A DNA stretch of 64,000 nt from Streptomyces varsoviensis (GCF_000718635.1 NZ_JOBF01000002.1:310001-374000); one strand, 5' to 3'; numbered from the stretch's first letter, positions 50,445 to 59,889 are shown. Numbers and translations: made by a program. Notes: generated from the sequence alone by a model not told the origin.

Positions 50445-51749
50445 TCAGGCGGCCTGTGCGGCGGCGCACACCGCGGCGCCGATACGGGCCAGGTCCCGCT
50501 CGTCGGTGATGTACGGCGGCATGGTGTAGAGCAGATCCCGGAACGGGCGCAGCCACACCCCTTCGCGGGCCGCCGCCCGGGTGGCCGCCGCCACGTCCAC
50601 CTCGTGGTCGAGCTGGACCACGCCGATCGCGCCGAGCACCCGCACGTCGCGTACGCCCGGCAGCTCCGCCGCCGGTGCCAGGCCCGCGCGCAGGCCCGCC
50701 TCGATCCGCCCCACCGCGCTCCGCCAGTCCTGGGCCAGCAGCAGCTCGACGGAGGCGGAGGCGACGGCCGCGGCCAGCGGGTTGGCCATGAACGTCGGCC
50801 CGTGGGCGAGCACCGGCACCTCGCCCCGCGAGATGCCCTCGGCGACGCGCGGCGTGCAGAGCGTGGCCGCCATCGTCAGATAACCGCCGGTCAGCGCCTT
50901 GCCGACGCAGAGCACATCGGGCGTGACCCCGGCGTGCTCCGCCGCGAACAGCCGTCCCGTACGGCCGAAGCCGGTCGCGATCTCGTCCAGCACCAGCAGC
51001 ACGCCGTGCTCGTCGCACGCCTCGCGCAGCACCCGCACATACGCGGGGGAGTGGAAGCGCATGCCGCCCGCCCCCTGCACCACCGGCTCGACGATCACCG
51101 CCGCCAACTCGTCGGCGTGGCGCGCGATCAGGGCACGCAGACGGTCCGCGTACCCGGCGTCGGGCTCTGCGGCGAACCCCGCCGGCGGCGCGTCCGCGAA
51201 GACCTGCCGGGGCAGCGCCCCCTGCCACAGGCCGTGCATGCCGCCCTCCGGGTCGCAGACGGACATCGGCTGCCAGGTGTCCCCGTGGTACCCGCCGCGC
51301 CAGGTCAGCAGCCGCCGCTTGCGCGGCCTGCCGACGGAGCGCCAGTACTGGAGGCACATCTTCACGGCGACCTCGACGGACACCGATCCGGAGTCGGCGA
51401 GGAAGACGTGTTCGAGCCCGGCCGGGGTGGTCTCCACGAGCCGGGCGGCGAGCCGCACGGCGGGCTCGTGCGTGAGCCCGCCGAACATCACATGGCTCAT
51501 CCGCCCCAACTGTTCGCGGGCCGCCGCGTTGAGCACCGGGTGGTTGTAGCCGTGGATCGCGGACCACCACGACGACATGCCGTCGATCAGCTCCTCCGCT
51601 CCCCAGGCCGGTTCGGCCAGCCGCAGCCGCACCCCGGCCGCCGACTCGACGACCAGCGGGTCCTGGCGGCCCGGCATCGGCCCGTACGGGTGCCAGACGT
51701 GCCGCCGGTCCAGCTCCAGCAGCCGGTCGGGGGCGAGCGGCTCAGGCAT
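50445..51749 (-). CDS. bioA: Adenosylmethionine-8-amino-7-oxononanoate aminotransferase
   Basis: A 434-aa class III PLP aminotransferase that makes DAPA from KAPA. The BioA marks are [11 protein letters not shown] (about residues 14-24), [14 protein letters not shown] (about 52-65), [14 protein letters not shown] (PLP-contacting Asp) and the Schiff-base Lys in [12 protein letters not shown]. The start at 51749 overlaps the last eight bases of bioB, suggesting coupled translation; a longer in-frame extension would lie wholly inside the bioB tail and is rejected. Confidence 0.95.
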   Translation of the reverse strand: MPEPLAPDRLLELDRRHVWHPYGPMPGRQDPLVVESAAGVRLRLAEPAWGAEELIDGMSSWWSAIHGYNHPVLNAAAREQLGRMSHVMFGGLTHEPAVRLAARLVETTPAGLEHVFLADSGSVSVEVAVKMCLQYWRSVGRPRKRRLLTWRGGYHGDTWQPMSVCDPEGGMHGLWQGALPRQVFADAPPAGFAAEPDAGYADRLRALIARHADELAAVIVEPVVQGAGGMRFHSPAYVRVLREACDEHGVLLVLDEIATGFGRTGRLFAAEHAGVTPDVLCVGKALTGGYLTMAATLCTPRVAEGISRGEVPVLAHGPTFMANPLAAAVASASVELLLAQDWRSAVGRIEAGLRAGLAPAAELPGVRDVRVLGAIGVVQLDHEVDVAAATRAAAREGVWLRPFRDLLYTMPPYITDERDLARIGAAVCAAAQAA

Positions 51750-52998
51750 TGGGCGGCAGATCCGTGCCCGCGCCCCGCCGGCGCACCGCGACGAGGTCCG
51801 TACGGGCGTCAGCGCCGTCGGTACGGGCGTCAGGGATGTCGGTACCGGCGTCAGGGCCCGTCCCGGCGTCAGGGGCCGTACGGGAGCCGTCGGCCGTACG
51901 GGCGTCGGGACCCGTACGAACGTCAAGTGCCGTACGGGCCTCGGCCTCGGCGTCGGCGGAAGCCGTGGTCGCCGCGCGCTCGGCGAGCGTGGTGACGCGG
52001 TGCGCGGGCAGCGTCGTGGTGTCCGCGGCCTCCACCTCGAACCCCGCGTCCGCGATCATCGCCAGGTCGGCGCTGCCCTCCTGGCCCTCGCTGGTCAGGT
52101 AGTCGCCCAGGAAGACCGAGTTGACCAGGTGCAGCGCGAGCGGCTGAAGACTCCGCAGGTGCACTTCGCGCCCGCCGGCCAGGCGCACCTCCGCGTCCGG
52201 GCAGACGAACCGCACCATGGCGAGCACCCGCAGGGCGCGCCGCGGCGTGAGGTTCCACTCCCCGGCGAGCGGCGTCCCCTCCATCGGGATGAGGAAGTTG
52301 ACGGGCACCGAGTCGGGGTTCAGCTCGCGGAGCGCGAAGACGACGTCCACCAGGTCCGCGTCGCTCTCGCCCATGCCCGCGATCAGCCCGGAGCACGCGG
52401 AGAGGCCCGCCGCCTGCGCCTGCTGGACGGTCGAGACCCGGTCGGAGAAGTCATGGGTGGTGCAGATGTCGCCGTACGCGGCCTCGGAGGTGTTGAGGTT
52501 GTGGTTGTACGCGTCCGCGCCGGCGGCCCGCAGCCGTTCGGCCTGCCCCTGCGAGAGCAGCCCGAGGCACGCGCAGATCTCGACGTCCGCGTGCTGTTCC
52601 TTGATGGTCTCGATGGTCCGCGAGACGCGGTCCACGTCCCGGTCGGTCGGGCCGCGCCCGCTGGCCACCAGGCAGACCCGCTTCGCGCCGCCCGCCACCC
52701 CGGCGGCCGCGGCCCGCGACGCCTCCTCGGGCTTCAGCCAGGTGTATTTGAGGATGTCGGCCCGGGAGCCGAGCCGCTGCGAGCAGTACGAGCAGTCCTC
52801 GGGGCAGAGCCCCGACTTGAGGTTGACGAGGTAGTTGAGCTTCACCCGGCGGCCGAACCAGTGGCGGCGCACCCGGCCCGCCGCGGCCACCACGTCGAGG
52901 AGTTCGTCGTCGGTGGTCGCGAGGACGGCGAGGGCTTCCTCACGGGTCGGCCGCTCGCGCCGCAGCCCCTTGGCCACCAGTGTGTGCAGAAGATCCAT
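51742..52998 (-). CDS. bioB: Biotin synthase with repeat-built C-terminal tail
   Basis: A 418-aa radical-SAM enzyme that inserts sulfur into dethiobiotin. The cluster motif is [11 protein letters not shown] (CxxxCxxC, about residues 67-77); [12 protein letters not shown] and [11 protein letters not shown] are conserved BioB segments. The enzyme core ends near residue 335. The last about 75 residues are a hydrophilic Asp/Ala/Arg/Thr tail ([20 protein letters not shown]) encoded by GTACGGGCGTCAGGG-type tandem repeats (51770-51930), not seen in typical BioB. First gene of bioBAD, divergent from bioF. Confidence 0.95.
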   Translation of the reverse strand: MDLLHTLVAKGLRRERPTREEALAVLATTDDELLDVVAAAGRVRRHWFGRRVKLNYLVNLKSGLCPEDCSYCSQRLGSRADILKYTWLKPEEASRAAAAGVAGGAKRVCLVASGRGPTDRDVDRVSRTIETIKEQHADVEICACLGLLSQGQAERLRAAGADAYNHNLNTSEAAYGDICTTHDFSDRVSTVQQAQAAGLSACSGLIAGMGESDADLVDVVFALRELNPDSVPVNFLIPMEGTPLAGEWNLTPRRALRVLAMVRFVCPDAEVRLAGGREVHLRSLQPLALHLVNSVFLGDYLTSEGQEGSADLAMIADAGFEVEAADTTTLPAHRVTTLAERAATTASADAEAEARTALDVRTGPDARTADGSRTAPDAGTGPDAGTDIPDARTDGADARTDLVAVRRRGAGTDLPPNA

Positions 52999-53084
52999 GC
53001 CGCCGATCCTGGCCCATGCCCGAATCTCGCACTATGGAGGATGATTACAAGAGCCTTCGAGCGAGGTGTGTGTATTGCCGCACC

Positions 53085-53131
53085 TTGACCCCGCATCGCC
53101 GGGGCTACGTTCTATGCGAACCCCACAGAAC
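53085..53131. promoter_or_regulatory. Biotin control region between bioB and bioF
   Basis: The 148-base divergent gap contains TTGACC (53085-53090) with a TACGTT 15 bases on (53106-53111), a possible bioF promoter with a short spacer. An inverted repeat GTTC-TATGC-GAAC (53109-53121) overlaps it, and AGAAC (53127-53131) can also pair with GTTCT. Actinomycetes control bio genes with the TetR-type BioQ at GAAC/GTTC-type dyads; whether this site is used is an inference. Confidence 0.45.
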
Positions 53132-53146
53132 GACGAGGGACGGTCG

Positions 53147-54289
53147 ATGCATCAGGACCCGTTCGAATGGATCGACGCGCAGCACCGCCGGCGACGGCGG
53201 GCGGGGCTCGTACGGACCCTGCGGCCGCGCCCCGCCGACTGCCCGCTCCTCGATCTGGCGGGCAACGACTACCTCGGGCTGGCCCGGCACCCCGAGGTCA
53301 CCGCGGCCGCGGCGGACGCCGCGCGGCGCTGGGGCGCGGGAGCGACCGGCTCCCGGCTCGTCACGGGCACCACCGAACTGCACGCGCGGCTCGAAGACCG
53401 GCTCCGCGCGTTCTGCGGATTCGAGGCCGCGCTCGTCTTCTCCTGCGGCTACGCCGCCAACCTCGCCGCCGTCACCGCCCTCGCCGGCCCCGGCGCCCTC
53501 ATCGTCTCCGACGCCGGCAACCACGCCTCGCTCATCGACGGCTGCCGGCTCTCACGGGCCCGGACGGCGGTCGTCGCGCACGCGGCCCCGGACGCCGTCC
53601 GCGCGGCGCTCGCCGCGCACGGCGGCCCGGCGCTGGCCGTCACCGACTCCGTCTTCTCCGTGGACGGCGACGCGGCGCCGCTGCCCGCGCTGGCCGCGGC
53701 CTGCCGCGAGCGCGGCGCGGCCCTGCTCGTCGACGACGCCCACGGGCTGGGCGTGCTCGGCGCGGGCGGGCGCGGCGCCCCGTACGCGGCCGGGCTCGCG
53801 GGCGCCCGCGACGTGGTCGCCACGGTCACGCTCTCCAAGTCGCTGGGCAGCCAGGGCGGCGCGGTGCTGGGCCCGGCCAAGGTCATCGACCAACTGGTCA
53901 ACGCCGCCCGTACGTTCATCTTCGACACCGGCCTCGCGCCGGCCGCCGCGGGGGCCGCGCTGGCCGGGCTGGAACTGCTGGCCGGGGAGCCGGGGCGGGC
54001 GGCCCGGGCGCGTACGGTCGCGGGCGAGCTGCACGAGCGGCTGACGGCGGCGGGGCTCGCGGCGCCGAGGCCGTCGGCCGCGGTCGTCTCCGTACGGGCC
54101 CCGTCGCCCGAGGCGGCGGTGCGGTGGGCGGCGGACTGCCGCGGCGCGGGGCTCGCGGTGGGGTGCTTCCGGCCGCCGTCGGTGCCCGACGGCGTGTCCC
54201 GGCTGCGGCTGACCGCGCGGGCGGACCTGACGGAGCAGCAGGTGGAGCGGGCGGTCGCCACGGTCGTGGGGACCGCGCCGCTCGCTTGA
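53147..54289 (+). CDS. bioF: 8-amino-7-oxononanoate synthase (KAPA synthase)
   Basis: A 380-aa alpha-oxoamine synthase that joins pimeloyl-thioester and alanine. It shows LLDLAGNDYLGLARHPEV (about residues 33-50), GATGSRLVTGTTELHARLE, LLVDDAHGLGVLGAGGRG and the PLP Lys in TVTLSKSLGSQGG (about 231). The ATG at 53147 follows GAGGGA at good spacing. With bioB, bioA and bioD on the other strand it completes the late biotin pathway; bioC/bioH-type early genes are not in the window. Confidence 0.94.
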   Translation: MHQDPFEWIDAQHRRRRRAGLVRTLRPRPADCPLLDLAGNDYLGLARHPEVTAAAADAARRWGAGATGSRLVTGTTELHARLEDRLRAFCGFEAALVFSCGYAANLAAVTALAGPGALIVSDAGNHASLIDGCRLSRARTAVVAHAAPDAVRAALAAHGGPALAVTDSVFSVDGDAAPLPALAAACRERGAALLVDDAHGLGVLGAGGRGAPYAAGLAGARDVVATVTLSKSLGSQGGAVLGPAKVIDQLVNAARTFIFDTGLAPAAAGAALAGLELLAGEPGRAARARTVAGELHERLTAAGLAAPRPSAAVVSVRAPSPEAAVRWAADCRGAGLAVGCFRPPSVPDGVSRLRLTARADLTEQQVERAVATVVGTAPLA

Positions 54290-54308
54290 CGGGGCGTCAA
54301 CTCGTTGT

Positions 54309-54343
<35 letters not shown>

Positions 54344-54402
54344 GCGCCGGCGCCCTCGGTGCTGTCGGTGCGGCCGGCGGGCCGCCGGCGCCGCCGGGTT
54401 CG

Positions 54403-54627
54403 TCAGAGGGAGCCGGCGCGGACGGCCTCGACGAAGGAGCCCCAGGCGGCGGGGGACAGCAGCAGGACGGGGCCCGTGGGGGCCTTCGAGTCGCGCAGCG
54501 CGAGGAGTCCGGACCCGAGTTCGGCGGTCTCGACGCAGTTGTTCGTTCCGGTGCTGTGGCTGCTACGACGCCAGGCGGCGGCGCGCAGCGCCGGATCACC
54601 GGACAGTGGACACGATGCGGTGGACAT
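54403..54627 (-). CDS. DUF397 domain protein
   Basis: A 74-aa protein. WRRSSHSTGTNNCVETAE and LALRDSKAPTGPVLLLSPAAWGSFVEAVRAG are the two halves of DUF397, a small domain found almost only in Streptomyces and relatives beside XRE/DUF5753 regulators. It lies nine bases after that regulator gene, so the pair is co-transcribed. Members are thought to act as small partners of the regulator, in the style of whiJ-like loci. GGAGG precedes the ATG. Confidence 0.92.
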   Translation of the reverse strand: MSTASCPLSGDPALRAAAWRRSSHSTGTNNCVETAELGSGLLALRDSKAPTGPVLLLSPAAWGSFVEAVRAGSL

Positions 54628-54636
54628 GGTGCCTCC

Positions 54637-55506
54637 TTACGCGCCGACGTTGATCGCGGCGATGAATTCCAGTGAGTCGTCGTGCGGCAGGGCGCGGGCC
54701 CGCAGGGTTTCGAACGCGGTGCCGTACGTCTGGAGGTCCTCCGTCCGCTCAAGGTAGATGCTGCTCGTCAAATGGTCGACAACGACCACATCCAGATCGG
54801 CCATGGGCGAAAAAGAGAAAATAACGAAAGGGCCGCTCATGCCGATGTGCCCGCCATGAGTGAACGGCAGCACATGAAGGCTCACATGGGGGAGCGCGCC
54901 GAACTCCACCAACCGCCGCAACTGCCCCGCCATGACCTCCGGCCCACCCACCGAGCGCCGCAGCGCCGCCTCGTCGAGCACCGCGCACACCCCCATCGGC
55001 GCCGCCCCGCGCAGCACCGCCTGCCGGGTGAGCCGCACCGCCACCAACTCCTCGACCTGCTCGTCCGGCAGGTCGCCCAGCGCCGCCCGGGTGACCGCGC
55101 GCGCGTACTCGGGCGTCTGGAACAGCCCCGGCACCACGGTCGTCTCCAGCGTGCGCGCCAGCGAGGCCGCCGACTCCAGCGAGATGAAGTCCCGGTACCC
55201 GACCGGCAACAGGTCGCCGTACGCGTACCACCAGTCGTGCCGCGTCCCCCGCCGGCCCACGGCATCGGGGGTGCACAATGCCGCCAGCAGAGCGCGCCGG
55301 CCGGCGTCCACCACCTCGTACGCGTCCAGCAGTCGCACCACGTCGGTGGGTTTCACGCCGCTGCGACCGGTCTCGATACGGCTGACTTTCGACTGGTGCC
55401 AGCCCACGGCCGTCGCGGCCTGACGGCTCGTGAGCCCGGCGGTCTCGCGCTGCCGCCGCAGTTCCGCGCCCAGCTTGCGGCGGCGCACCGCGGGACCGTT
55501 CGGCAT
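54637..55506 (-). CDS. XRE-family regulator with DUF5753 domain
   Basis: A 289-aa regulator of the WhiJ-like family. An N-terminal HTH (about residues 10-65: LRRQRETAGLTSRQAATAVGWHQSKVSRIETG) is followed by DUF5753 (about 100-285: TTVVPGLFQTPEYARAV and FTHGGHIGMSGPFVIFSF). The start at 55506 has AAGGAG upstream. A short AT-rich codon run (about 54805-54835, encoding FVIFSF) stands out from normal Streptomyces codon use. The gene forms the usual locus with DUF397 downstream and an ATPase gene divergent. Confidence 0.92.
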   Translation of the reverse strand: MPNGPAVRRRKLGAELRRQRETAGLTSRQAATAVGWHQSKVSRIETGRSGVKPTDVVRLLDAYEVVDAGRRALLAALCTPDAVGRRGTRHDWWYAYGDLLPVGYRDFISLESAASLARTLETTVVPGLFQTPEYARAVTRAALGDLPDEQVEELVAVRLTRQAVLRGAAPMGVCAVLDEAALRRSVGGPEVMAGQLRRLVEFGALPHVSLHVLPFTHGGHIGMSGPFVIFSFSPMADLDVVVVDHLTSSIYLERTEDLQTYGTAFETLRARALPHDDSLEFIAAINVGA

Positions 55507-55728
55507 GGCGACTCCTTTCACTCGACGTCAATGCGTCAGTGTGGCGCGCAAATGCGGTCTTCCGTAGCAGAGTTCACCGCTTTGAGCGACAGATATATGC
55601 ATGCCCGGCGGGATTGCCGCAGGGTCGACACAATCGATGGCACTCTGTCGCGAAGAGCCGACCGGGGCCGCTCACACCACTGCGCAACGCCTCGACAGCC
55701 GGCCTGGTGGGAAAGGGACAAGGTCGCC

Positions 55729-56163
55729 ATGGCAGATCTGCAGGAAGCTTCCGTCGTTCTGCCGAGCGTGCCCGGCTCGGTCTCCGCGGCCCGGAAGTTC
55801 GTGGCGCGCGTGCTCGCCGAATGGGGGCTGCCGGAGGGTGCCGAGACGGTCGACACCGTGCGGCTGATCGTCTCCGAACTCGCCACCAACGTGGTGCAGC
55901 ACACGTCGGGCCGGTCGCCCGTCTTCACGGTGGCCGTCCAGCTCGACCGGGGCGAACGGATGCGCGTCGGGGTCACCGACAGCCACCCGCGCTGGCCCCG
56001 GCGGCTCCCGGCCGCCGTCCAGCAGGACAACGGCCGCGGCATGGTCATCGTCCGCACCCTCACCAAGGAACTCGGCGGAGCCCTGGCCGTCACGCCGACA
56101 ACCGAGGGCGGCAAGACCGTAGCGATCGACGTGCCATGGGCCGGGCCGGGCGGCGGCCGGTGA
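55729..56163 (+). CDS. Anti-sigma-type ATP-binding protein (HATPase_c_2)
   Basis: A 144-aa GHKL ATPase of the RsbW/SpoIIAB-like class. The N-box is RLIVSELATNVVQHTSG (about residues 45-61), the G1-like region is VGVTDSHPRWPRR, and G2 is NGRGMVIVRTLTKELG. It lacks any phosphoacceptor domain. Such proteins accompany XRE/DUF5753 and DUF397 genes in developmental regulatory loci. The start has AAGG five bases upstream and is separated from the divergent regulator by 222 bases. Confidence 0.88.
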   Translation: MADLQEASVVLPSVPGSVSAARKFVARVLAEWGLPEGAETVDTVRLIVSELATNVVQHTSGRSPVFTVAVQLDRGERMRVGVTDSHPRWPRRLPAAVQQDNGRGMVIVRTLTKELGGALAVTPTTEGGKTVAIDVPWAGPGGGR

Positions 56164-56376
56164 CGGCCGCTGGTGAACGGCGGGCGCGATGCCGGGGCAG
56201 GCGCCGCGGAGGAAGGGGAGGCCGGACCCGGGCGCACGCCGGAGGCCGCTCGTCCGGCCGGGGCGTCCGTCGACGAGGACGGGCGGGTGGCGGTCGGTGA
56301 GGGCGCCCGGGCGGCAGTCTGGGGAGAGTGACCAGCCGACGGCCGGTGAGAGCGCCCCGCCGGCGGCGGTCCGTCG

Positions 56377-57186
56377 TCAGGCCGGGCGCTGGTCGATGAG
56401 GACGGCCAGGCCGTCCAGGATGCGCCGGAGCCCGAACTCCCACGCCTCGTCCTGCCCGCCGGTCTCCCGCGTCGAGTCGAGCGCGGCGGTGAGCGCCGGG
56501 AAGCGCCCGCCGTGCTCGGCCAGCAGTGCGCCCAGCACGGCCCCCAACTGAGCCTCGGTCCCGCTCGTCGGGGCCGCCGCGCGGGCCTGCTGGGCGATGG
56601 CACGCACATGTCCGGTGAGCAGGACGGCCGCGTCCATCCGCTCGGCGCCGGTGAGCCCCGTGCCGTCCAGCGCGGACACGGCCTGTTCCATCCAGCCCAG
56701 CTCGGCGGGGCCCATGACGCGCGGCCCGACGGTGGCCTCCAGGAGCCACGGATGCAGCCGGAAGACGTCGAACAGCCGGCGGGCCCAGCCGTCGAGCTCT
56801 TCCCGCCAGCCCGGAGCCGTCGCCCCGGCGGCGTCCTGCTCCGGTGGCCGGCCGATCGCCGCGTCCACCATCAGGGCGATGACCTCGGCCTTTCCGGGTA
56901 CGTACCGATAGAGCGCCATCTTGGTGACGCCCAGCAGCGCGGCGGCCCGCTGCATCGACACGCCGCCCAGCCCCTCGGCGTCCGCGATCTTGATCCCGGC
57001 GTGCGCGATGCGGTCCAAGTCGAGCCCCGGCTTCGGTCCGCGCCCCGGCTTGGGGCGCGGCCCCCACAGCAGCCGTACGGCGTCGTTCCCCGCCGCCACC
57101 CCCACGGCCTCCGCCGGCCCCGCCGCTCCCTCAGGCCCTTCGTTCTTCTCGCTCTTCTCGCCCTTCTCGCCCCTCACTCGCGCCAC
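56377..57186 (-). CDS. TetR-family regulator with TetR C-terminal domain
   Basis: A 269-aa repressor. The HTH (about residues 62-105) contains AHAGIKIADAEGLGGVSMQRAAALLGVTKMALYRYVPGK, and a TetR_C-type all-helical ligand domain follows. The N-terminal about 30 residues are a Gly-Glu-Lys repeat (GEKGEKSEKNE) encoded by TTCTCGCCC repeats. The start is GTG at 57186 with GAGGA close upstream; a GTG nine bases later is an alternative. It is divergent from the FAD monooxygenase gene it probably represses, across nested dyads. Confidence 0.88.
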   Translation of the reverse strand: MARVRGEKGEKSEKNEGPEGAAGPAEAVGVAAGNDAVRLLWGPRPKPGRGPKPGLDLDRIAHAGIKIADAEGLGGVSMQRAAALLGVTKMALYRYVPGKAEVIALMVDAAIGRPPEQDAAGATAPGWREELDGWARRLFDVFRLHPWLLEATVGPRVMGPAELGWMEQAVSALDGTGLTGAERMDAAVLLTGHVRAIAQQARAAAPTSGTEAQLGAVLGALLAEHGGRFPALTAALDSTRETGGQDEAWEFGLRRILDGLAVLIDQRPA

Positions 57187-57215
57187 TCCGTCCTCGCCGC
57201 CTTGCCGAAACCAGC

Positions 57216-57265
57216 CAACTGTGTCTAGCGTACGCAATGCTTTTAGTGTCCGCTGGACACAGTTG
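57216..57265. promoter_or_regulatory. Nested inverted repeats: TetR operator
   Basis: CAACTGTGTC (57216-57225) is perfectly complementary to GACACAGTTG (57256-57265). Inside the right half, GTGTCC (57246-57251) and GGACAC (57255-57260) form a second perfect dyad with a 3-base spacer. The shared GTGTC half-site suggests two TetR dimers covering both divergent promoters. Confidence 0.75.
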
Positions 57266-57282
57266 ACTGAACAGGGACTCCC

Positions 57283-58578
57283 ATGACCTCCACGACCCGG
57301 AACATCCTCATTTCCGGCGCCGGTGTCGCCGGCCCGGCGCTGGCCTACTGGCTCGCGCGCTACGGCTTCGAACCCACCGTCGTCGAACTCGCCGACGCCC
57401 CGCGCGGCGGCGGCCAGGCCGTCGACTTCCGCGGCGAAACGCACCTGACCGTCCTCGACCGCATGGGCGTCCTGCCCGAGCTGCGCCGCCTCGGGACCGG
57501 CGGCAGCCCCATCCGCTTCGTCGACGCCGCAGGCCGCGAACTCCTCTCCCTGCCCGCCGAGTTCATGGGCGGCGACGTGGAGATACCTCGGGGAGACCTG
57601 GCCCGGATGCTGTACGAACGCAGCCTGCCCCGCACCGCGTACCGCTTCGGCGACTCGATCACCGGCCTCGCCGAGACCCCCGCCGGGGTGCGGGTCACCT
57701 TCCGGCACGCTGCCCCGCGCACGTACGACCTCGTCATCGGCGCGGACGGGCTCCACTCCAACGTCCGCGCGCTCGCCTTCGGCCCCGAGCGGCAGTACGT
57801 CCGACACCTCGGCCACTACGCCGCCACCTGGCAACTCCCCAACCACCTCGGCCTGGCACGCGGCTCCATCGGCTACAACGCGCCCGGCCGCCTCGCCTCC
57901 GTCGGCGTGGGCCACCGCGACCCCGAACGGGCCGGGGCGTTCTTCGTCTTCGCCGCGCCGGAGTCGACCTATGACCGCCAGGACCCCGAACAGCACAAGC
58001 GGCTCGTCGCCGACGCCTTCGCCGGACTCGGCTGGGAGGTGCCCCGCCTGCTCGACTCCCTGCGTCACGCCCCCGAGCTGTACTTCGACTCCATCAGCCG
58101 CGCGGACGTGGACCGCTGGTCCAAGGGGCGCGTAGCGCTCGTGGGCGATGCCGCGTGCGGCGCCACCATCGGCGGCATGGGCACGGGAACCGCGATCGTC
58201 GCCGCCTACGTGCTCGCCGGCGAGCTGGCCCGCGCCGCAGGCGACCACGTCACGGCCTTCAGCCGCTACGAGTCCATGCTGCGCGACTACGCGCGGGGCT
58301 GTCAGAAGGGCGGCGACCGCACCGGGCCGTTCCTCGCCCCCGCCACCGCCGCCCGGCTGCGGATGCGCAACGCACTGCTCTCCCGGCCCTTCTTCCTGAA
58401 CTGGATGCTGCGGCAAGGGCGCGAGGTCAGCACCGTGGCCCTGCCCGACTACTCCGCCTTCGACGCGGCCGACATGACCGGAGCGGCCGTCGCCGGTTCC
58501 ACCGCCGGTTCCACCGCCGGTTCCGTCGCCGGGGCGGACCGGCCCGTACGGTCGTCCCACCGCGACGAGGCGCCGTGA
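57283..58578 (+). CDS. FAD-dependent monooxygenase (TetX/PHBH-like)
   Basis: A 431-aa group A flavin monooxygenase. The FAD motif is GAGVAGPALAYWLARYG (about residues 12-28), DLVIGADGLHSNVRALAF is the DG motif (about 149-166), and ALVGDAACGATIGGMGTGTAIVAA is the GD motif near residue 287. Relatives hydroxylate phenolics or inactivate tetracycline-like drugs. A TetR repressor divergent from it makes an inducible detoxification role plausible but unproven. The C-terminus has three Gly-Ser-Thr-Ala repeats encoded by GCCGGTTCCACC units (58489-58530). Confidence 0.9.
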   Translation: MTSTTRNILISGAGVAGPALAYWLARYGFEPTVVELADAPRGGGQAVDFRGETHLTVLDRMGVLPELRRLGTGGSPIRFVDAAGRELLSLPAEFMGGDVEIPRGDLARMLYERSLPRTAYRFGDSITGLAETPAGVRVTFRHAAPRTYDLVIGADGLHSNVRALAFGPERQYVRHLGHYAATWQLPNHLGLARGSIGYNAPGRLASVGVGHRDPERAGAFFVFAAPESTYDRQDPEQHKRLVADAFAGLGWEVPRLLDSLRHAPELYFDSISRADVDRWSKGRVALVGDAACGATIGGMGTGTAIVAAYVLAGELARAAGDHVTAFSRYESMLRDYARGCQKGGDRTGPFLAPATAARLRMRNALLSRPFFLNWMLRQGREVSTVALPDYSAFDAADMTGAAVAGSTAGSTAGSVAGADRPVRSSHRDEAP

Positions 58579-58622
58579 TGCTGATCGCGGGGCGACCGCC
58601 GACAGCGGGCGGTGACGCGAGG

Positions 58623-59282
58623 TCAGCCCACGTCGTCCTCGCCCTCCCCTCCCGTCACCAGTAGCGCCTCCGCGCCCACCGGCGCGAACCCGGCCGCGAG
58701 CAGGGCCCGTACGCTCGCCGCGTTGCCCGGCGCGACCTGGGCCCACAAGGGCTCGCCGCCCGGGACCAGATGGCGCGCGGCCGTCGCGAGTCGCCGCCCG
58801 AGGCCGGTGCCCCGGGCTCGCGGGTCCACCTCGACGGCCAACTCCCAGCGCCCCGCGACGCCGCGGCCGAGCAGGACCGTGCCGCCGGGATGCGTCCACG
58901 CCCGAACGTCATCCCGGTGGCGTAACGCCCGTACGATCCGCGGGTGATCGCGGTCGCGCGCGGGAGCGAGCGCGGTCGCGAGCGGAGGCGGACCGGGGAG
59001 GGCCGGGGCGACGGCGAGCAGGTCGATGTTGTCCACCGTCCGGCCCATCCGGGCGCACAGGGCGGTCAGAAAGGGCGGGTTGAGCGGGGCGGAGAGGTCT
59101 CCCGGCGGCAGCCGGCCCCGCACCCAGTCGGCCTCGGTGTCGGCGAAGACCACGGTGTGACCCGTCACCGCGAGGACCCCGCAGTCCCGGCGCGAGGGCT
59201 GCGGCACGACGTCGACGCGGCCGTCGGAGGGCGGGAAGACCCCCTTCGCCAGGTCGGTGAGCAACGAGGCGAGCGGGTTCAT
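58623..59282 (-). CDS. GNAT-family N-acetyltransferase
   Basis: A 219-aa protein. The first about 95 residues are a separate alpha/beta region without a clear family. The GNAT fold occupies the C-terminal half, with LAVEVDPRARGTGLGRRLATAARHL (about 145-170) as the acetyl-CoA motif and NAASVRALLAAGFAPVG as motif B. The substrate is unknown. GGGGGTGGG precedes the ATG. Confidence 0.83.
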   Translation of the reverse strand: MNPLASLLTDLAKGVFPPSDGRVDVVPQPSRRDCGVLAVTGHTVVFADTEADWVRGRLPPGDLSAPLNPPFLTALCARMGRTVDNIDLLAVAPALPGPPPLATALAPARDRDHPRIVRALRHRDDVRAWTHPGGTVLLGRGVAGRWELAVEVDPRARGTGLGRRLATAARHLVPGGEPLWAQVAPGNAASVRALLAAGFAPVGAEALLVTGGEGEDDVG

Positions 59283-59412
59283 CCCACCCCCGGACCGGGA
59301 AACGGCATGGGGCTCCTCAAGGGCCGAGCGGGCACTGTCCTACCGCGCTCAAACTACCCTCGGCCACTGACAGCGGGGTTGGCCGCCCCGTCAGCCCCCC
59401 GTGAGCCCCCCG

Positions 59413-59883
59413 TCAGCCCACGCGGCCGTAACTGACGCTCCGTGACCAGATCTTCTCCAGGCGCACCACCGTCCCGCTCTTCGGCGCGTGCCAGATCCGG
59501 CCCTTCCCGGCGTAGATGCCCACGTGGTAGACGCCGCCGCGGGAGTGGAAGAAGACCAGGTCCCCGCTCTTGCGGGCGGAGGAGGAGACATGCCGGGTGC
59601 GGTTGTACTGGCCGGCCGCCGTGCGGGGCAGCCGCTTGCCGACGCGCTTGAACGAGTAGAGGGTCAGGCCCGAGCAGTCGAAGCGGTAGGGGCCGGCCGC
59701 CCCGTAGCGGTAGGGGGAGCCCTTCTTCGACGCCGCCACGCGCAGCGCCTTGGCGGACGCCGAGGCGGCTTCGGCCTCGTAGGCGCCGCTCGGCAGGAGG
59801 TTGGTGGCGCCGAAGGCGGCCAGGGTGAGTACGGAGGCGGCGCCGGTCCTGGACAGCAGTCGGGGACGTGTGTGCGCTGTCAT
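59413..59883 (-). CDS. Secreted NlpC/P60 (C40) cell-wall endopeptidase
   Basis: A 156-aa exported peptidoglycan hydrolase. A signal peptide (about residues 1-40) precedes the NlpC/P60 domain: the catalytic Cys in RFDCSGLTLYSF (about residue 69), His in GVYHVGIYAGKG and a third polar residue in IWHAPKSG. It cuts the stem peptide of peptidoglycan. The start at 59883 has AGGGT upstream. It lies directly downstream of a c-di-AMP riboswitch, the known mode of control for such hydrolases in Streptomyces. Confidence 0.92.
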   Translation of the reverse strand: MTAHTRPRLLSRTGAASVLTLAAFGATNLLPSGAYEAEAASASAKALRVAASKKGSPYRYGAAGPYRFDCSGLTLYSFKRVGKRLPRTAAGQYNRTRHVSSSARKSGDLVFFHSRGGVYHVGIYAGKGRIWHAPKSGTVVRLEKIWSRSVSYGRVG

Positions 59884-59889
59884 GCGCGA

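Noticed and set aside
56377..58899. An 840-aa minus-strand frame extending upstream of the TetR gene
   Set aside because: The part beyond 57186 lies opposite the FAD monooxygenase and across its promoter; the TetR domain plan is complete from the GTG at 57186.
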